From assembly GCF_020035535.1 (NCBI RefSeq), contig NZ_CP083349.1, positions 682,001 to 746,000 on the forward strand: a DNA stretch of 64,000 nucleotides. Reading direction: 5' to 3'. Every line of letters starts with the position of its first letter. Within the stretch, counting starts at the first letter, position 1. Of the stretch, positions 51,162 to 59,508 are shown in pieces. The notes below the pieces were generated by a model. That model saw only the letters and a program-made list of their open reading frames with translations. It did not search any database and had not been told where the DNA came from. Origin of the DNA: Ensifer adhaerens. Lineage in GTDB: Bacteria > Pseudomonadota > Alphaproteobacteria > Rhizobiales > Rhizobiaceae. Position numbers and translations under genes: made by a program.

Positions 51162-51191
51162 AAGTCACGCCCGGTTTCCCGGGCGTGACTT
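51162..51191. terminator. bidirectional intrinsic terminator
   Basis: A 13-bp perfect stem (AAGTCACGCCCGG with its complement) and TTTC loop lie between the stops of the methyltransferase (+) and the autotransporter-like gene (-). Flanking AA/TT is short. Confidence 0.75.
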
Positions 51192-51197
51192 GCGTCC

Positions 51198-53357
51198 TTA
51201 GCGGCAACGCGTGGCGGCGTTGCCCTGGTCAAGCTTGGTGCCGTTGACGGTCAACACGGAGCCCGGCGGCTGGGTGATCGTTCCGGCCGACCAGCCGTTG
51301 TCGAGCAGGCAATCCTTCGGCGTGTTGGTGACGCTGACATTGCCCTTGATGTCCTCGGCCGGGCCCGAGAAGTAGAGGCCTGCCTTGCCGGCCTTGTCGA
51401 CCGTCATGTTGTTCAGCACGATGTTGCTGACTGGCCCGCCCAGGAACGCGTAGTCGCTACCGTAGATATAGGCGCCGTAGGTGCCGGCATTGGTGATGGC
51501 GACGTCAGTAAGCGAGATCCCCGAGACCGGGTTGAAGAAGATGCTGGCATTGCGCGTGCCGTCGACCTTCAAGCCCTTCACGTTCACATTGGTGGTGGTG
51601 GCATCGAGGTTCGGGCTCGAAATCAGCATCAGGCCGTTGATGCCGCCCATGAGCCGCATGTCGTTGATCGCGACGTTGGAGGTGCCCTGCAGCACGACCA
51701 GATCCATGTCGCGGTCCTGCTTGGAATTGTCGATGGTCACGCGGTCGAGCTTGACGTCCTTGCCGGCGACCAGCAGCACGCCTTCGCGGCGGGAGTTGTT
51801 GATCGTGACATTGTCGAGCGTGACGTTTTCCGTACCGGTGACCAGTTCATATTCGGTACGGCTGATCTTCTCGAATTCGCCACCGGCAAAGACGCCATAG
51901 GTCACCTTGTCGATCGCGGTGTCGCGCACCGTCACGTCGCGGCTGCCGACGGAGCTGATGGCCGCAAAGGGCGCCTTGTTCGGATTGTAGACCGAGAATT
52001 CGCAACTCGTGTTGTTTTCACAAATAAAGAGGTCGTGGATGCGGCTGTCCTGAACAAGCGCGCCGTCGACCCGCGCGAAGCGAATGCCGTCATGGTTGGT
52101 GGCTGAAATGTCGACGTTGTCGACCGTCAGGTTCGCTGCATCGGTTGCCGAGATGCCGGCGAGGCCGCCGTGGACGGTAAGCGACGAGATGGTGCTGCCT
52201 GACGCCATGGCGATGACGTCCTGGGCCGGGTTGTAGCCGGTGATGGTGGTGGCAGCACCCTGGTTGACGAAGGTCGCCGTCGCGCCGCTTCTTGCACCGC
52301 GCACCGCAAGCGCGCCGCCTCCGCCGAGAAGCGTCTGGCCGTTCCGGAGGGCCAGTGTCCGGTCGAGGCCGAAGTCGCCGTCGGCAAGGATCAGCGCGTT
52401 CGTACCCGCCGAACCGATCAGCGCGTTGATGGCATCGGCATCGCCGGAGGCCGAGGAGACGGTGACCACGCGGCCGGCGTCACGACCGCTGTCGGCGAAC
52501 TGCGCCGCTTCGATGTCACCGGTCGCGCCGGCATGAGTGCGGATCCCGACCGTGCGCTCGACGCGCTGCGTCATCGGGTCGAAGGCATCGTTGGCTGAGC
52601 CGGTCGCGCCGAACGGGATGCGCAGCCGCGCCATGACTGCGCCCTTCAGCTTGTCCTCGTTGTCATAGGTACCGGTGACACCGAGCGACACGGTCGAGCC
52701 CTCGGAGAGACCTGGCAGATCGGCAAAGGTCAATTCCGCGCGCAGCTTTGCGCCGAACATGTCGTCGAGGTTGCGGCCGCCATACCAGTAGCTGCCGCCG
52801 AAGACCTTGAGCTGAACCTTGGAGTCTCCCTCGAACACCGGCAGCCGGCCACCGATTTCAGCGTCGATGCCGCGCCGCGCCCTTTCCTTGCCTTCCTGGA
52901 CGACAAGCACGTGGTCGCGCACATAGGCAGTGTTGAAGGCGTTCAGCGTCTTCGCGTCGGTCAGCGGCAGGTAGAAGTTGCTGCGCATTTCGAGGTCGCC
53001 GCTCAATGCCTCCATGCCGAAGGACAACTGGCTGAACGAATTGCCGTTGCTGCTTTTCAGGTAGTCGTAGTAGCCGTAGGCACCGATGATCCACTGGTCA
53101 TTGGCACGGAAGCGATAGCCCGCGCCGATCGAGCCCTGGCGGACGGAATCATTGGCAATCGTTCCGCGTGTATCGATGAAGATCGCGTTGCCCGAATCGA
53201 GCACGAAGGGCAGGAAGAAGCCGCCGCTCGCACCCGAGCCGCCGCTGAAGAACCCACCTTCGATTTCCGCCTGCGGACGGAAGTCGACGGCCAGGGACGG
53301 GCTGGAAAGCAAGGTGCTGCTTGCCAGGGCAGCGATAAAAATATTATTATTTTTCAT
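51198..53357 (-). CDS. inverse-autotransporter-like protein with beta-helix passenger
   Basis: 719 aa. Signal peptide 1-23. Residues about 30-260 form an outer-membrane beta-barrel with the intimin/invasin pattern: GAGYRFRANDQWIIGAYGYYDY, SFSQLSFGMEALSGDLEMRSNFYLPLTD and YGGRNLDD. From about 290 the chain is a right-handed parallel beta-helix with repeated turns such as NVTLDNVTINNSRREGVLLV and VKLDRVTIDNSKQD; no Ig-like domains. Cysteines near 440-450 and at the C-terminus may form disulfides. This N-barrel/C-passenger order is type Ve. Probably a surface polysaccharide-binding or adhesive protein. Confidence 0.75.
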   Translation of the reverse strand: MKNNNIFIAALASSTLLSSPSLAVDFRPQAEIEGGFFSGGSGASGGFFLPFVLDSGNAIFIDTRGTIANDSVRQGSIGAGYRFRANDQWIIGAYGYYDYLKSSNGNSFSQLSFGMEALSGDLEMRSNFYLPLTDAKTLNAFNTAYVRDHVLVVQEGKERARRGIDAEIGGRLPVFEGDSKVQLKVFGGSYWYGGRNLDDMFGAKLRAELTFADLPGLSEGSTVSLGVTGTYDNEDKLKGAVMARLRIPFGATGSANDAFDPMTQRVERTVGIRTHAGATGDIEAAQFADSGRDAGRVVTVSSASGDADAINALIGSAGTNALILADGDFGLDRTLALRNGQTLLGGGGALAVRGARSGATATFVNQGAATTITGYNPAQDVIAMASGSTISSLTVHGGLAGISATDAANLTVDNVDISATNHDGIRFARVDGALVQDSRIHDLFICENNTSCEFSVYNPNKAPFAAISSVGSRDVTVRDTAIDKVTYGVFAGGEFEKISRTEYELVTGTENVTLDNVTINNSRREGVLLVAGKDVKLDRVTIDNSKQDRDMDLVVLQGTSNVAINDMRLMGGINGLMLISSPNLDATTTNVNVKGLKVDGTRNASIFFNPVSGISLTDVAITNAGTYGAYIYGSDYAFLGGPVSNIVLNNMTVDKAGKAGLYFSGPAEDIKGNVSVTNTPKDCLLDNGWSAGTITQPPGSVLTVNGTKLDQGNAATRCR

Positions 53358-53578
53358 ATCATTAACTCCGCATGTATGCGGCCCGGGCGAGGCCGCTTGG
53401 CCATGCGGTTAAAATATATGAATAGAAGACTCAAGTTTATTGATGGACGATCGCACAACTATCCAGCGGCGTGTTGACGCAGGCAGATGGGCGTGGGGTG
53501 TTCGCAACATTAAGGAATGTCTCATTCGCCATCGGAGCCGCCCGCCAGTCGGCGGGCGGCTCGATAGGAGAGGCCGGC
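53358..53578. other. AT-richer spacer upstream of autotransporter-like gene
   Basis: 220 bp with an AT-rich block (53410-53450) that likely holds the minus-strand promoter and a GC hairpin near 53375. No ORF or regulatory dyad that I would name. The NmrA gene ends at 53579 on the same strand. Confidence 0.5.
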
Positions 53579-54418
53579 TTAGGCCTTGAGTGCTGCTACG
53601 TTTTCCTTGGCATAGGTTTCCAGGCTGCGCGGCTCATGGCCGGTTAGCGTCTTCACGTCGCCGGTCGGCTGTGCCACCCAGCCCTCGCGCACCGGATGGA
53701 AGATAGAGGCAAGAAAGCGCGCATAGTCCGCCGGCACGCCTGCGCCCGTCAAAATGCCGACGAAGGTGTCGTCGTCAACGGGCGTATACGCAATCGGTTT
53801 GCCGATGACGCGCGACACGATGGCGGCGGCCTCGCCATAGCTCAACGCTTCCGGACCGGTGAGGTTGAAGGCGCGCCCGTTAAAGGCATCGCTGGTCAAT
53901 GCGGCCACGGCGCTTGCGGCGATATCGCGGGTGTCGATGAAGCTCGTCTTGCCCTCGGCTGCCGGCACCGCAATCGCGCCATGGCGGATACCCTCGATCC
54001 AGTAGGTCTGGAAGTTGTCGGAGAACCAGTTGGGGCGAAGGATGACGTAGGGCGCGCCAGTTTTTTCGAGCTGTAGTTCAAGCTGGCGATAGGGGATCTT
54101 GTCATCCGCATCGACGCCGATGACGGTCATCAGCACGATCTTGATGCCGCGCGCCGCAACCGCTGTAACGATCGGGCCAAGAAGGCCCAGTGGGTCGAGG
54201 TAACCCCCGGGCGTCAGAACGAACAGGCGGTCGACGCCTTCGAGCGCCGGGCCAAAGCTCGCGGCATCCTCGTAGTCGAAGGCGACGGCTTCCGCACCGT
54301 CAACGGCTGTCGCCTTGCGGGACGCGGCCTTGACCGTCTCACCACGCACGACCAGCGCTTGCACCACCTTGCTGCCGATCGTTCCGTTTGCCCCGAGAAC
54401 CAGAATCTTGCCTGCCAT
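53579..54418 (-). CDS. NmrA-like NAD(P)H-binding reductase
   Basis: 279 aa from ATG 54418 (AGGAG 7 nt upstream; ATG 54421 immediately before). KILVLGANGTIGSKVVQALV is the dinucleotide loop, LRPNWFSDNFQTYW and IDTRDIAASAVAAL match atypical short-chain reductases of the NmrA/QOR2 group. QOR2-type members reduce quinones. Divergent from an HxlR gene, with a TAGTATCC dyad between; a quinone-stress pair. Confidence 0.88.
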   Translation of the reverse strand: MAGKILVLGANGTIGSKVVQALVVRGETVKAASRKATAVDGAEAVAFDYEDAASFGPALEGVDRLFVLTPGGYLDPLGLLGPIVTAVAARGIKIVLMTVIGVDADDKIPYRQLELQLEKTGAPYVILRPNWFSDNFQTYWIEGIRHGAIAVPAAEGKTSFIDTRDIAASAVAALTSDAFNGRAFNLTGPEALSYGEAAAIVSRVIGKPIAYTPVDDDTFVGILTGAGVPADYARFLASIFHPVREGWVAQPTGDVKTLTGHEPRSLETYAKENVAALKA

Positions 54419-54430
54419 CATTATGCTCCT

Positions 54431-54467
54431 TAGTATCCAAGTGAAACCACATTGCGAATGGATACTA
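54431..54467. promoter_or_regulatory. TAGTATCC-N21-GGATACTA dyad
   Basis: An 8-bp perfect inverted repeat (54431-54438 and 54460-54467) whose centres are two to three helical turns apart, within the divergent nmrA-hxlR spacer. Likely HxlR operator controlling nmrA, whose start lies 12 bp away. Confidence 0.55.
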
Positions 54468-54516
54468 GATATAAACGGAGAAAAATGCTGTAAAGGAGGC
54501 AGTTTTTGGTGACATG

Positions 54517-54532
54517 GTTTCCGACCGGAAAC
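54517..54532. promoter_or_regulatory. GTTTCC-GACC-GGAAAC palindrome
   Basis: Perfect 6-bp arms, 18 bp upstream of the HxlR start. Close to the GGTTTCCCGACGGTAACTG sequence upstream of the other hxlR gene. Confidence 0.5.
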
Positions 54533-54550
54533 TGCCGTGTGGAGCGCTTG

Positions 54551-54907
54551 ATGGAATACGACGTCTATATCCAGACCTGTCCGACGCGTTTGGTGCTTGA
54601 TCGGCTTGCCGACAAATGGGCGGTGCTGGTGCTCGGCAAGCTTGATGAACAGCCGGTCCGTTTCAACCAGCTGAAGCGTGAGATCGACGGCATTTCACAA
54701 AAGGTGCTGTCACAGGTCTTGAAGAAGCTGGAGCGCGATGGTCTCGTCAGCCGCAGCGTCTTTGCCACAGTGCCCGTAACCGTTGAATACGCGATCACGC
54801 CGCTTGGCCGCACGCTGACGTCGACGGTCGCCGCCCTGACGCGCTGGGCCGAAGACAACATCGAAGCGGTGCTGCAGGCACAGCAAAAATACGACCGCAG
54901 CGCCTGA
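54551..54907 (+). CDS. HxlR-family regulator (QorR-like)
   Basis: 118 aa from ATG 54551 (GGAG 6 nt upstream; a longer reading from 54506 would translate the operator). YIQTCPTRLVLDRLADKWAVLVLGKLDEQPVRFNQL has the single sensing Cys at the usual place and the winged helix; ISQKVLSQVLKKLERDGLVSR is the recognition helix. Likely represses nmrA and itself until oxidised by diamide or quinones. Confidence 0.92.
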   Translation: MEYDVYIQTCPTRLVLDRLADKWAVLVLGKLDEQPVRFNQLKREIDGISQKVLSQVLKKLERDGLVSRSVFATVPVTVEYAITPLGRTLTSTVAALTRWAEDNIEAVLQAQQKYDRSA

Positions 54908-54967
54908 GGCGGTTGCGGCCGATGAGTTGCCGCAAACATCATTCGTTAGCGGGCCGGGAGAGAGGGG

Positions 54968-55831
54968 TCAGGCGACCAGCTTGAGGCCGATGCCCCAGGG
55001 GTCGATGAGTCTGTAGCTATCGCCGGCGCGGTTCACAGCGATTTCCAGCGCATCGAGCTTGGCAAGGGCGGCCGCGCGTTCAGCCGGATCCTTGTACTGG
55101 ATCGTGTAGTCCGAAAGCCCGGTCATATGGCCCTCACGCTTCGGTGCATTGCGCGAGTTCCAGATATTGGCGGCGACGTGATGATGGTATTTGCCCGAGC
55201 CGAAGAAGCTCGCGCCCGGATAACGTGCCATCAGCCCCAGACCCAGCACATCGCGGAAGAACGCGTCGGCCTGCGGAATATCGGAGACCTGCAGATGGAT
55301 GTGGCCGATGGCGGTACCGTCAGCCATGCCGTCCCAATTGTCCTTGGGCGCTTCGTCATAGAGCGCCTGGAGATTGAGCGGCAACGTATCCATGCCGACG
55401 GTGCCGTCGGGCTTGAAGCTCCATTCCGAGCGCGGCCGGTCGCGATAGACTTCGATGCCGTTGCCTTCGGGATCGGCGAGATAGATTGCTTCGCTGACCA
55501 GATGGTCGGAAGCGCCCTGCAGCCTGATGTTGTTGTGCGCGGCATGGGCGAGCCAACGGCCAAGCTCCTCACGGTTCGGCACCAGAAAAGCGTTGTGGAA
55601 GAGACCCGGCGCATTGCGCGGTGCCCTTGCAGCGTTGCCTTCGGTTGTCAGGCTGAGGAGCGGGCGTCCGGCAACGCCGAGCGTCTCGCCGCTCTTGCTC
55701 GTTTCGATCGGCTTCAAGCCCATGATCTTCTGGTACCAGGCCGAGACGACTGGCAGGTCCTGGACGACCAGATGCGCGTGGTCGACATGCGCCGGCATGG
55801 CAAGGGCGTGGTCGGTCGGGATATCCGTCAT
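54968..55831 (-). CDS. VOC-family extradiol dioxygenase (CatE-like)
   Basis: 287 aa from ATG 55831 (AGGAGG upstream). Two vicinal-oxygen-chelate modules: HVDHAHLVVQDLPVVSAWYQ with first metal His, LADPEGNGIEVYRDRP, then TAIGHIHLQVSDIPQADAFF with second metal His, and a closing RLIDPWGIGLKL. Family members cleave catechols with Fe(II) or act as glyoxalase-like enzymes. Absence of a catabolic operon leaves the substrate open. Confidence 0.9.
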   Translation of the reverse strand: MTDIPTDHALAMPAHVDHAHLVVQDLPVVSAWYQKIMGLKPIETSKSGETLGVAGRPLLSLTTEGNAARAPRNAPGLFHNAFLVPNREELGRWLAHAAHNNIRLQGASDHLVSEAIYLADPEGNGIEVYRDRPRSEWSFKPDGTVGMDTLPLNLQALYDEAPKDNWDGMADGTAIGHIHLQVSDIPQADAFFRDVLGLGLMARYPGASFFGSGKYHHHVAANIWNSRNAPKREGHMTGLSDYTIQYKDPAERAAALAKLDALEIAVNRAGDSYRLIDPWGIGLKLVA

Positions 55832-56135
55832 GTCTGCCTCCTTGGCGTCGAAACCGCAGCCGGTCAGCCGGCTCAGTTTCGGTGAAACTGTTGCTCGGAA
55901 TATGGGCCGGCTCGTCCGTTCACGGAAGCCCGTCAGTCGCTTGATGTTGTGTTCGATGAGCGTTGACAGTGGATGCCGTCGCCCTACCTCACCTTGAGTA
56001 GGGTCACGCGAGCGCGGCGCTTTCGATTTGATTTCAATCAAAGCCGGGAAAGCTGTCGAGGCGCAATCTCCAGACGAGGGATTGGCCCGCCACATCTGGC
56101 GCTGCGATCCGTGAGGGCAACAGAAGGAGTACAGC
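55832..56135. other. 304-bp divergent regulatory region
   Basis: Between the VOC gene and the usp gene. Contains a CCCTAC/GTAGGG dyad at 55982-56003 and the TTGAT-N4-ATCAA box at 56028-56041. No ORF above background. Confidence 0.7.
56028..56041. promoter_or_regulatory. FNR/FixK anaerobox
   Basis: TTGATTTCAATCAA is an exact match to the TTGAT-N4-ATCAA consensus of FNR, FixK and related CRP-family activators. At 94 bp upstream of the Usp start codon it would put a class II start site near 56076. It implies low-oxygen activation of the usp/dksA-like genes. Confidence 0.75.
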
Positions 56136-56558
56136 ATGTACAAGAAGATCATCGTCCCGATTGCAATGGATCAGCTTGAGCACGGCGAATCCGTGCTGGG
56201 TATCGCTGAGAAGCTGATCGACGAAGGGGGCGAGATTGTCCTGCTCAATGTCGTCGAGGATCTGAATGCCTATGCGCAAGGCTACATGATCGTCGATTTC
56301 CCGTTGGAGATGGTCGAAGAATCCCGCAAGCAGGCAAAGAAGACGCTCGAGGATCTCAAGGCCAAGCATGGGATCAACGGCCGGGTCGAAATTCGCACCG
56401 GTGGTGCTGCCGGCACCATCAACGCCCTTGCGAGCGAAGAGAACGCCGATCTGGTGATCATCGCCTCTCATCGGCCAGGCCTCATCGACTATTTCATCGG
56501 ATCGACCGCAAGCCGGGTGGTCAGCCATTGCCCTTGCGCCGTACTCGTCGACCGGTAA
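56136..56558 (+). CDS. universal stress protein UspA family
   Basis: 140 aa. KKIIVPIAMDQLEHGESVLGIAEKL opens the Rossmann-like fold, and SHRPGLIDYFIGSTASRVVSHCPC is the G-x2-G-x9-G-S/T ATP-binding region (ASHRPGLIDYFIGST). Usp proteins help survival in stationary or low-oxygen conditions. Start ATG has AAGGAG 7 nt upstream. Next gene is on the same strand 62 bp away; both are probably under FixK-type control. Confidence 0.93.
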   Translation: MYKKIIVPIAMDQLEHGESVLGIAEKLIDEGGEIVLLNVVEDLNAYAQGYMIVDFPLEMVEESRKQAKKTLEDLKAKHGINGRVEIRTGGAAGTINALASEENADLVIIASHRPGLIDYFIGSTASRVVSHCPCAVLVDR

Positions 56559-56620
56559 CCTGCCAACAATAAGAGCGGCTGCGGCGCGATCATGTGCCGC
56601 CACCGCCGAGGAGTCTTCAG

Positions 56621-56965
56621 ATGGACAAGTTTGCGCTTGACGACTTTCGCAACCGCCTCACCCACCGCAAGCAGGAACTGCAGGGGCGGCTGGTCAAGAT
56701 CGAGCATGATCTCGATGAGCCCATGAACGCCGATGTGCCGGATCGTGTGACCGAACGCGAGGGCGATGAGGTTCTGGAAGGTCTCGGTCTGGCAGGCCAG
56801 GAGGAGATCCGCGCCATCGACGCAGCACTCGACCGGATTGCCGCTGGCACCTTCGGCACCTGTGTCCGCTGCGGCCTGCCGATTTCGTCAGCGCGTCTGC
56901 AGGCCGTTCCTCATGCACCGCTCTGTCAGGAATGTGCGGCCGAGGTGGCCCGCGGCGCAAGGTGA
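56621..56965 (+). CDS. TraR/DksA-family zinc-finger protein
   Basis: 114 aa from ATG 56621 (GAGGAG upstream). Helical N-terminus with FRNRLTHRKQELQGRLVKIEHDLDEP as a coiled coil, then the C4 zinc finger TCVRCGLPISSARLQAVPHAPLCQEC. Short members of this family act on RNA polymerase or are of unknown role; the acidic tip motif of true DksA is not evident. Probable co-transcription with usp. Confidence 0.92.
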   Translation: MDKFALDDFRNRLTHRKQELQGRLVKIEHDLDEPMNADVPDRVTEREGDEVLEGLGLAGQEEIRAIDAALDRIAAGTFGTCVRCGLPISSARLQAVPHAPLCQECAAEVARGAR

Positions 56966-57011
56966 GCCTTCGAACGATCGCCGCTACTTCATCCGCGGCG
57001 ACCTCGGGGCA

Positions 57012-57467
57012 TTATCCGAGCTCCAGCTTCAGTCTCGGCAAGAAGCGGCCGGGGATTACCGTCGATGCGATCACGCCGTCGTCGACGGCCCCCATGCGGC
57101 GATAGAAGTCGGCCGCGCCCGGATCGGCGTCGATCGCCATGACCGTGGCGCCACGGTTGAGTGCCGCTTCGACACACCAGCCAAAAAGGCGACGGCCAAC
57201 GCCCGCCGAACGGGCGTCCGGATCGATGAAGAGCTTGTCGAGTTCAGCGACGCGGCCATCGAAACGGACCTGGGCCAGGCCAAGGATCCGGTCACCGTCG
57301 ACGGCGATCTGCAGATCCGAATCCTTCCAGTCTTCGGCCGTCAGCGTCAACGCCGGACGGCATGCCTCCAGGAAGGCGGCATCGTATCCCCACACGGCTT
57401 TCGATCGCAGACAAAGGTCGCTGAGTGCAGCGGCCTGTTCCGGCTGAGGGACGTGCAAGGCTGGCAT
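57012..57467 (-). CDS. GNAT family N-acetyltransferase
   Basis: 151 aa. ELDKLFIDPDARSAGVGRRLFGWCVEAA carries motif A for acetyl-CoA, DADPGAADFYRRMGAVDDG motif B. Converges with the DksA-like gene. Acceptor unknown. AGGAAA lies upstream of ATG 57467. Confidence 0.9.
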   Translation of the reverse strand: MPALHVPQPEQAAALSDLCLRSKAVWGYDAAFLEACRPALTLTAEDWKDSDLQIAVDGDRILGLAQVRFDGRVAELDKLFIDPDARSAGVGRRLFGWCVEAALNRGATVMAIDADPGAADFYRRMGAVDDGVIASTVIPGRFLPRLKLELG

Positions 57468-57660
57468 GGTTTTCCTCCCGATGGCATCGCGTGCGGGTGC
57501 ATGTGGTCATCGCGGAGCCTGCGAACAAGGCCCTTACGCACTTTGCCGACGTGTCATGGAATTGTTGTAATGCGTTGCAAAAGTTGATGCTTTCGCCACG
57601 GCACCACATCTTTGCGGCGGCTCGGCGCTGTGGCAGGATGACGGTGAGGGCGCGAAAGCT

Positions 57661-58362
57661 ATGAGTGCGCCGCAGAAAAAGACAGAGACCCGGGAGAGGG
57701 ATGGCGTGGAGTTTGCTGGCGTCAAATGGAACTATGATCGCTCGGAACTGATTGCCGACGGTATCGTGCATGGCATTGGTCTTGCTGCTGCACTCGTCGG
57801 CGTCACGGCGCTGATATTCTATGCGACGCTTTGGAGCACGAGCGGTCAGCTTGCAGCGGCGGCCGTCTACGGGGCAGGGCTGCTTGCGACGCTGTCGATC
57901 TCGTTTCTCTACAATCTCTATCCCATTTCGCGGACGAAATGGTTCCTGCGTCGCTTCGACCATTCCTCGATCTTCATCCTGATCGCGGCGACATACACGC
58001 CGTTCCTGCAGCGTGGCCTGGACGACCCGTTCCTTTTCGTGATGCTGATCGGCATCTGGGCGATCGCTGCCCTCGGCGTTGCGATCAAATGTCTTTTTCC
58101 CGGCCGGTTCGATCGGTTGGCGATTCTACTTTATCTCGCCATGGGGTGGAGCGGCATACTCGCCGTCGGACCACTCCTGTCGGCGTTGACGGCAACGACG
58201 CTGGTGCTGATCCTGATCGGCGGCATCATCTATTCCGCCGGTGTGATTTTCCATGTCTGGGAAAAGCTGCGCTTCCAGAATGCGATCTGGCACGGCTTCG
58301 TCGTGACCGGCGCGGCCGTACACTATTCGGCTGTGCTCACCTGCTTCAGCGCCGCATCCTGA
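57661..58362 (+). CDS. hemolysin III family (PAQR-like) membrane protein
   Basis: 233 aa with seven hydrophobic helices. SELIADGIVHGIGLAAALVG provides the first zinc-site His, RRFDHSSIFILIAATYTPF the central motif, and WHGFVVTGAAVHYSAV the last two His. These are the conserved residues of the hly-III/PAQR fold, some of which hydrolyse ceramide. Despite the name, haemolysis is not expected. Monocistronic. Confidence 0.93.
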   Translation: MSAPQKKTETRERDGVEFAGVKWNYDRSELIADGIVHGIGLAAALVGVTALIFYATLWSTSGQLAAAAVYGAGLLATLSISFLYNLYPISRTKWFLRRFDHSSIFILIAATYTPFLQRGLDDPFLFVMLIGIWAIAALGVAIKCLFPGRFDRLAILLYLAMGWSGILAVGPLLSALTATTLVLILIGGIIYSAGVIFHVWEKLRFQNAIWHGFVVTGAAVHYSAVLTCFSAAS

Positions 58363-58369
58363 GCCAGGA

Positions 58370-58894
58370 TCAGTTTGGCGCTTCCCCTGCAACCGCGGCG
58401 ATGGGTGGATGCTGGCAGCCCTCCGAGGGCCTGAGGGCTTCCGCCATGCGTGAGATCACGCCGTCGAAACTGGTGAGGCGGCTCTTGCGGTATTGCAGGC
58501 GGAAGTAGGCGGCGCTGCCGTCGCAGAGCGCAATGGCGCGCGTATAGAACACTTCCTCGCCACGCACGCCGGAAAAGCTTGCCCAGGCCGCGGTCACTCG
58601 CGAATAGGCGATCCGCCAACTGCCATCGCGTTCGACGCCGATACGTTCGTTGACGTCGGTCTCGAAGTCGCCATCCAGCAATGTGCTGCCGAAAACCGAG
58701 AGGGTGGCGCCATTGTCGTTGGCTTGGAAACTCGCGCCGTCGCCGTTGTCGCCTTGGCTTTGCAGCTCGAAGCCAGGCGGAATGTCGAGCACGTAGCCGA
58801 AACGCGCATTGGCATAGGATATCCAATCATCGGCGGCCGCAGCGCTCAGGGCCGACGAGAGCAGAAGCGTGAGTGCTGTCAGACTGCGCAGCAT
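58370..58894 (-). CDS. hypothetical exported protein
   Basis: 174 aa from ATG 58894 (AGGAGG 5 nt upstream). Signal peptide 1-20. The mature part (WISYANARFGYVLDIPPGFELQSQGDNGDG, then VFYTRAIALCDGSAAYFRLQYRKS) resembles small exported proteins in Rhizobiales with a PsbP-like/DcrB-like sandwich. No motif suggests an enzyme. Two cysteines could pair. Function unknown. Confidence 0.8.
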   Translation of the reverse strand: MLRSLTALTLLLSSALSAAAADDWISYANARFGYVLDIPPGFELQSQGDNGDGASFQANDNGATLSVFGSTLLDGDFETDVNERIGVERDGSWRIAYSRVTAAWASFSGVRGEEVFYTRAIALCDGSAAYFRLQYRKSRLTSFDGVISRMAEALRPSEGCQHPPIAAVAGEAPN

Positions 58895-59004
58895 GCGGAC
58901 CTCCTCTCGCTTGCTCGACCCAAAGTCTAGATAGCGCGGTTGCGGCGCGGGGCCTGTTCCTAGTGGAACAGCGGGCCCCATGCCACTCCTTCCGCGCGTC
59001 AGTG

Positions 59005-59412
59005 TCAATCCTCGGTAAACGTCATCGCGTGGCCATTGAGGCAGTAGCGAAGCCCAGTCGGTGGTGGGCCGTCCGGAAAGACGTGACCGAGATGCGCGTC
59101 GCAGTCGGCACAACGGATTTCCGTGCGCACCATGAAGTGCGAGCGATCCTCGATCTCGCGGATCGCCTGGTCGTCGATTGCCGCGAAATAGCTCGGCCAA
59201 CCGCAGCCGGAATCGAACTTCGTATCCGAGCGGAAGAGGGCTCGGCCGCAGCAGACGCATTCATAGGTGCCGGTCTGCTTGTTGTTGAGGAAAGGACCGG
59301 TGAACGGACGCTCGGTACCCTGCTGCCGGGTGACGCGGTATTGTTCTGGCGAGAGCATGGCCCGCCATTCCGCGTCGGTCTTTACCACCCTGGGCGTCTT
59401 TACGTTCGTCAT
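59005..59412 (-). CDS. msrB: peptide-methionine (R)-S-oxide reductase MsrB
   Basis: 135 aa, normal size. [15 protein letters not shown] and [15 protein letters not shown] contain the four zinc cysteines, [11 protein letters not shown] the substrate loop, and GLRYCLNG the catalytic Cys124 (RYCLNG rather than the more usual RYCINS). Repairs methionine-R-sulfoxide in proteins, cytosolic. GGAGA precedes ATG 59412. Confidence 0.95.
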   Translation of the reverse strand: MTNVKTPRVVKTDAEWRAMLSPEQYRVTRQQGTERPFTGPFLNNKQTGTYECVCCGRALFRSDTKFDSGCGWPSYFAAIDDQAIREIEDRSHFMVRTEIRCADCDAHLGHVFPDGPPPTGLRYCLNGHAMTFTED

Positions 59413-59508
59413 GGAGATCTCCTGTCGTTGCGGCGACTATATAGGAACGGCACAGGAAGGGTGCAATTCAAGTAGGCGTCTGCGCCTCAAGGTCGACGGG
59501 GCGTGACG

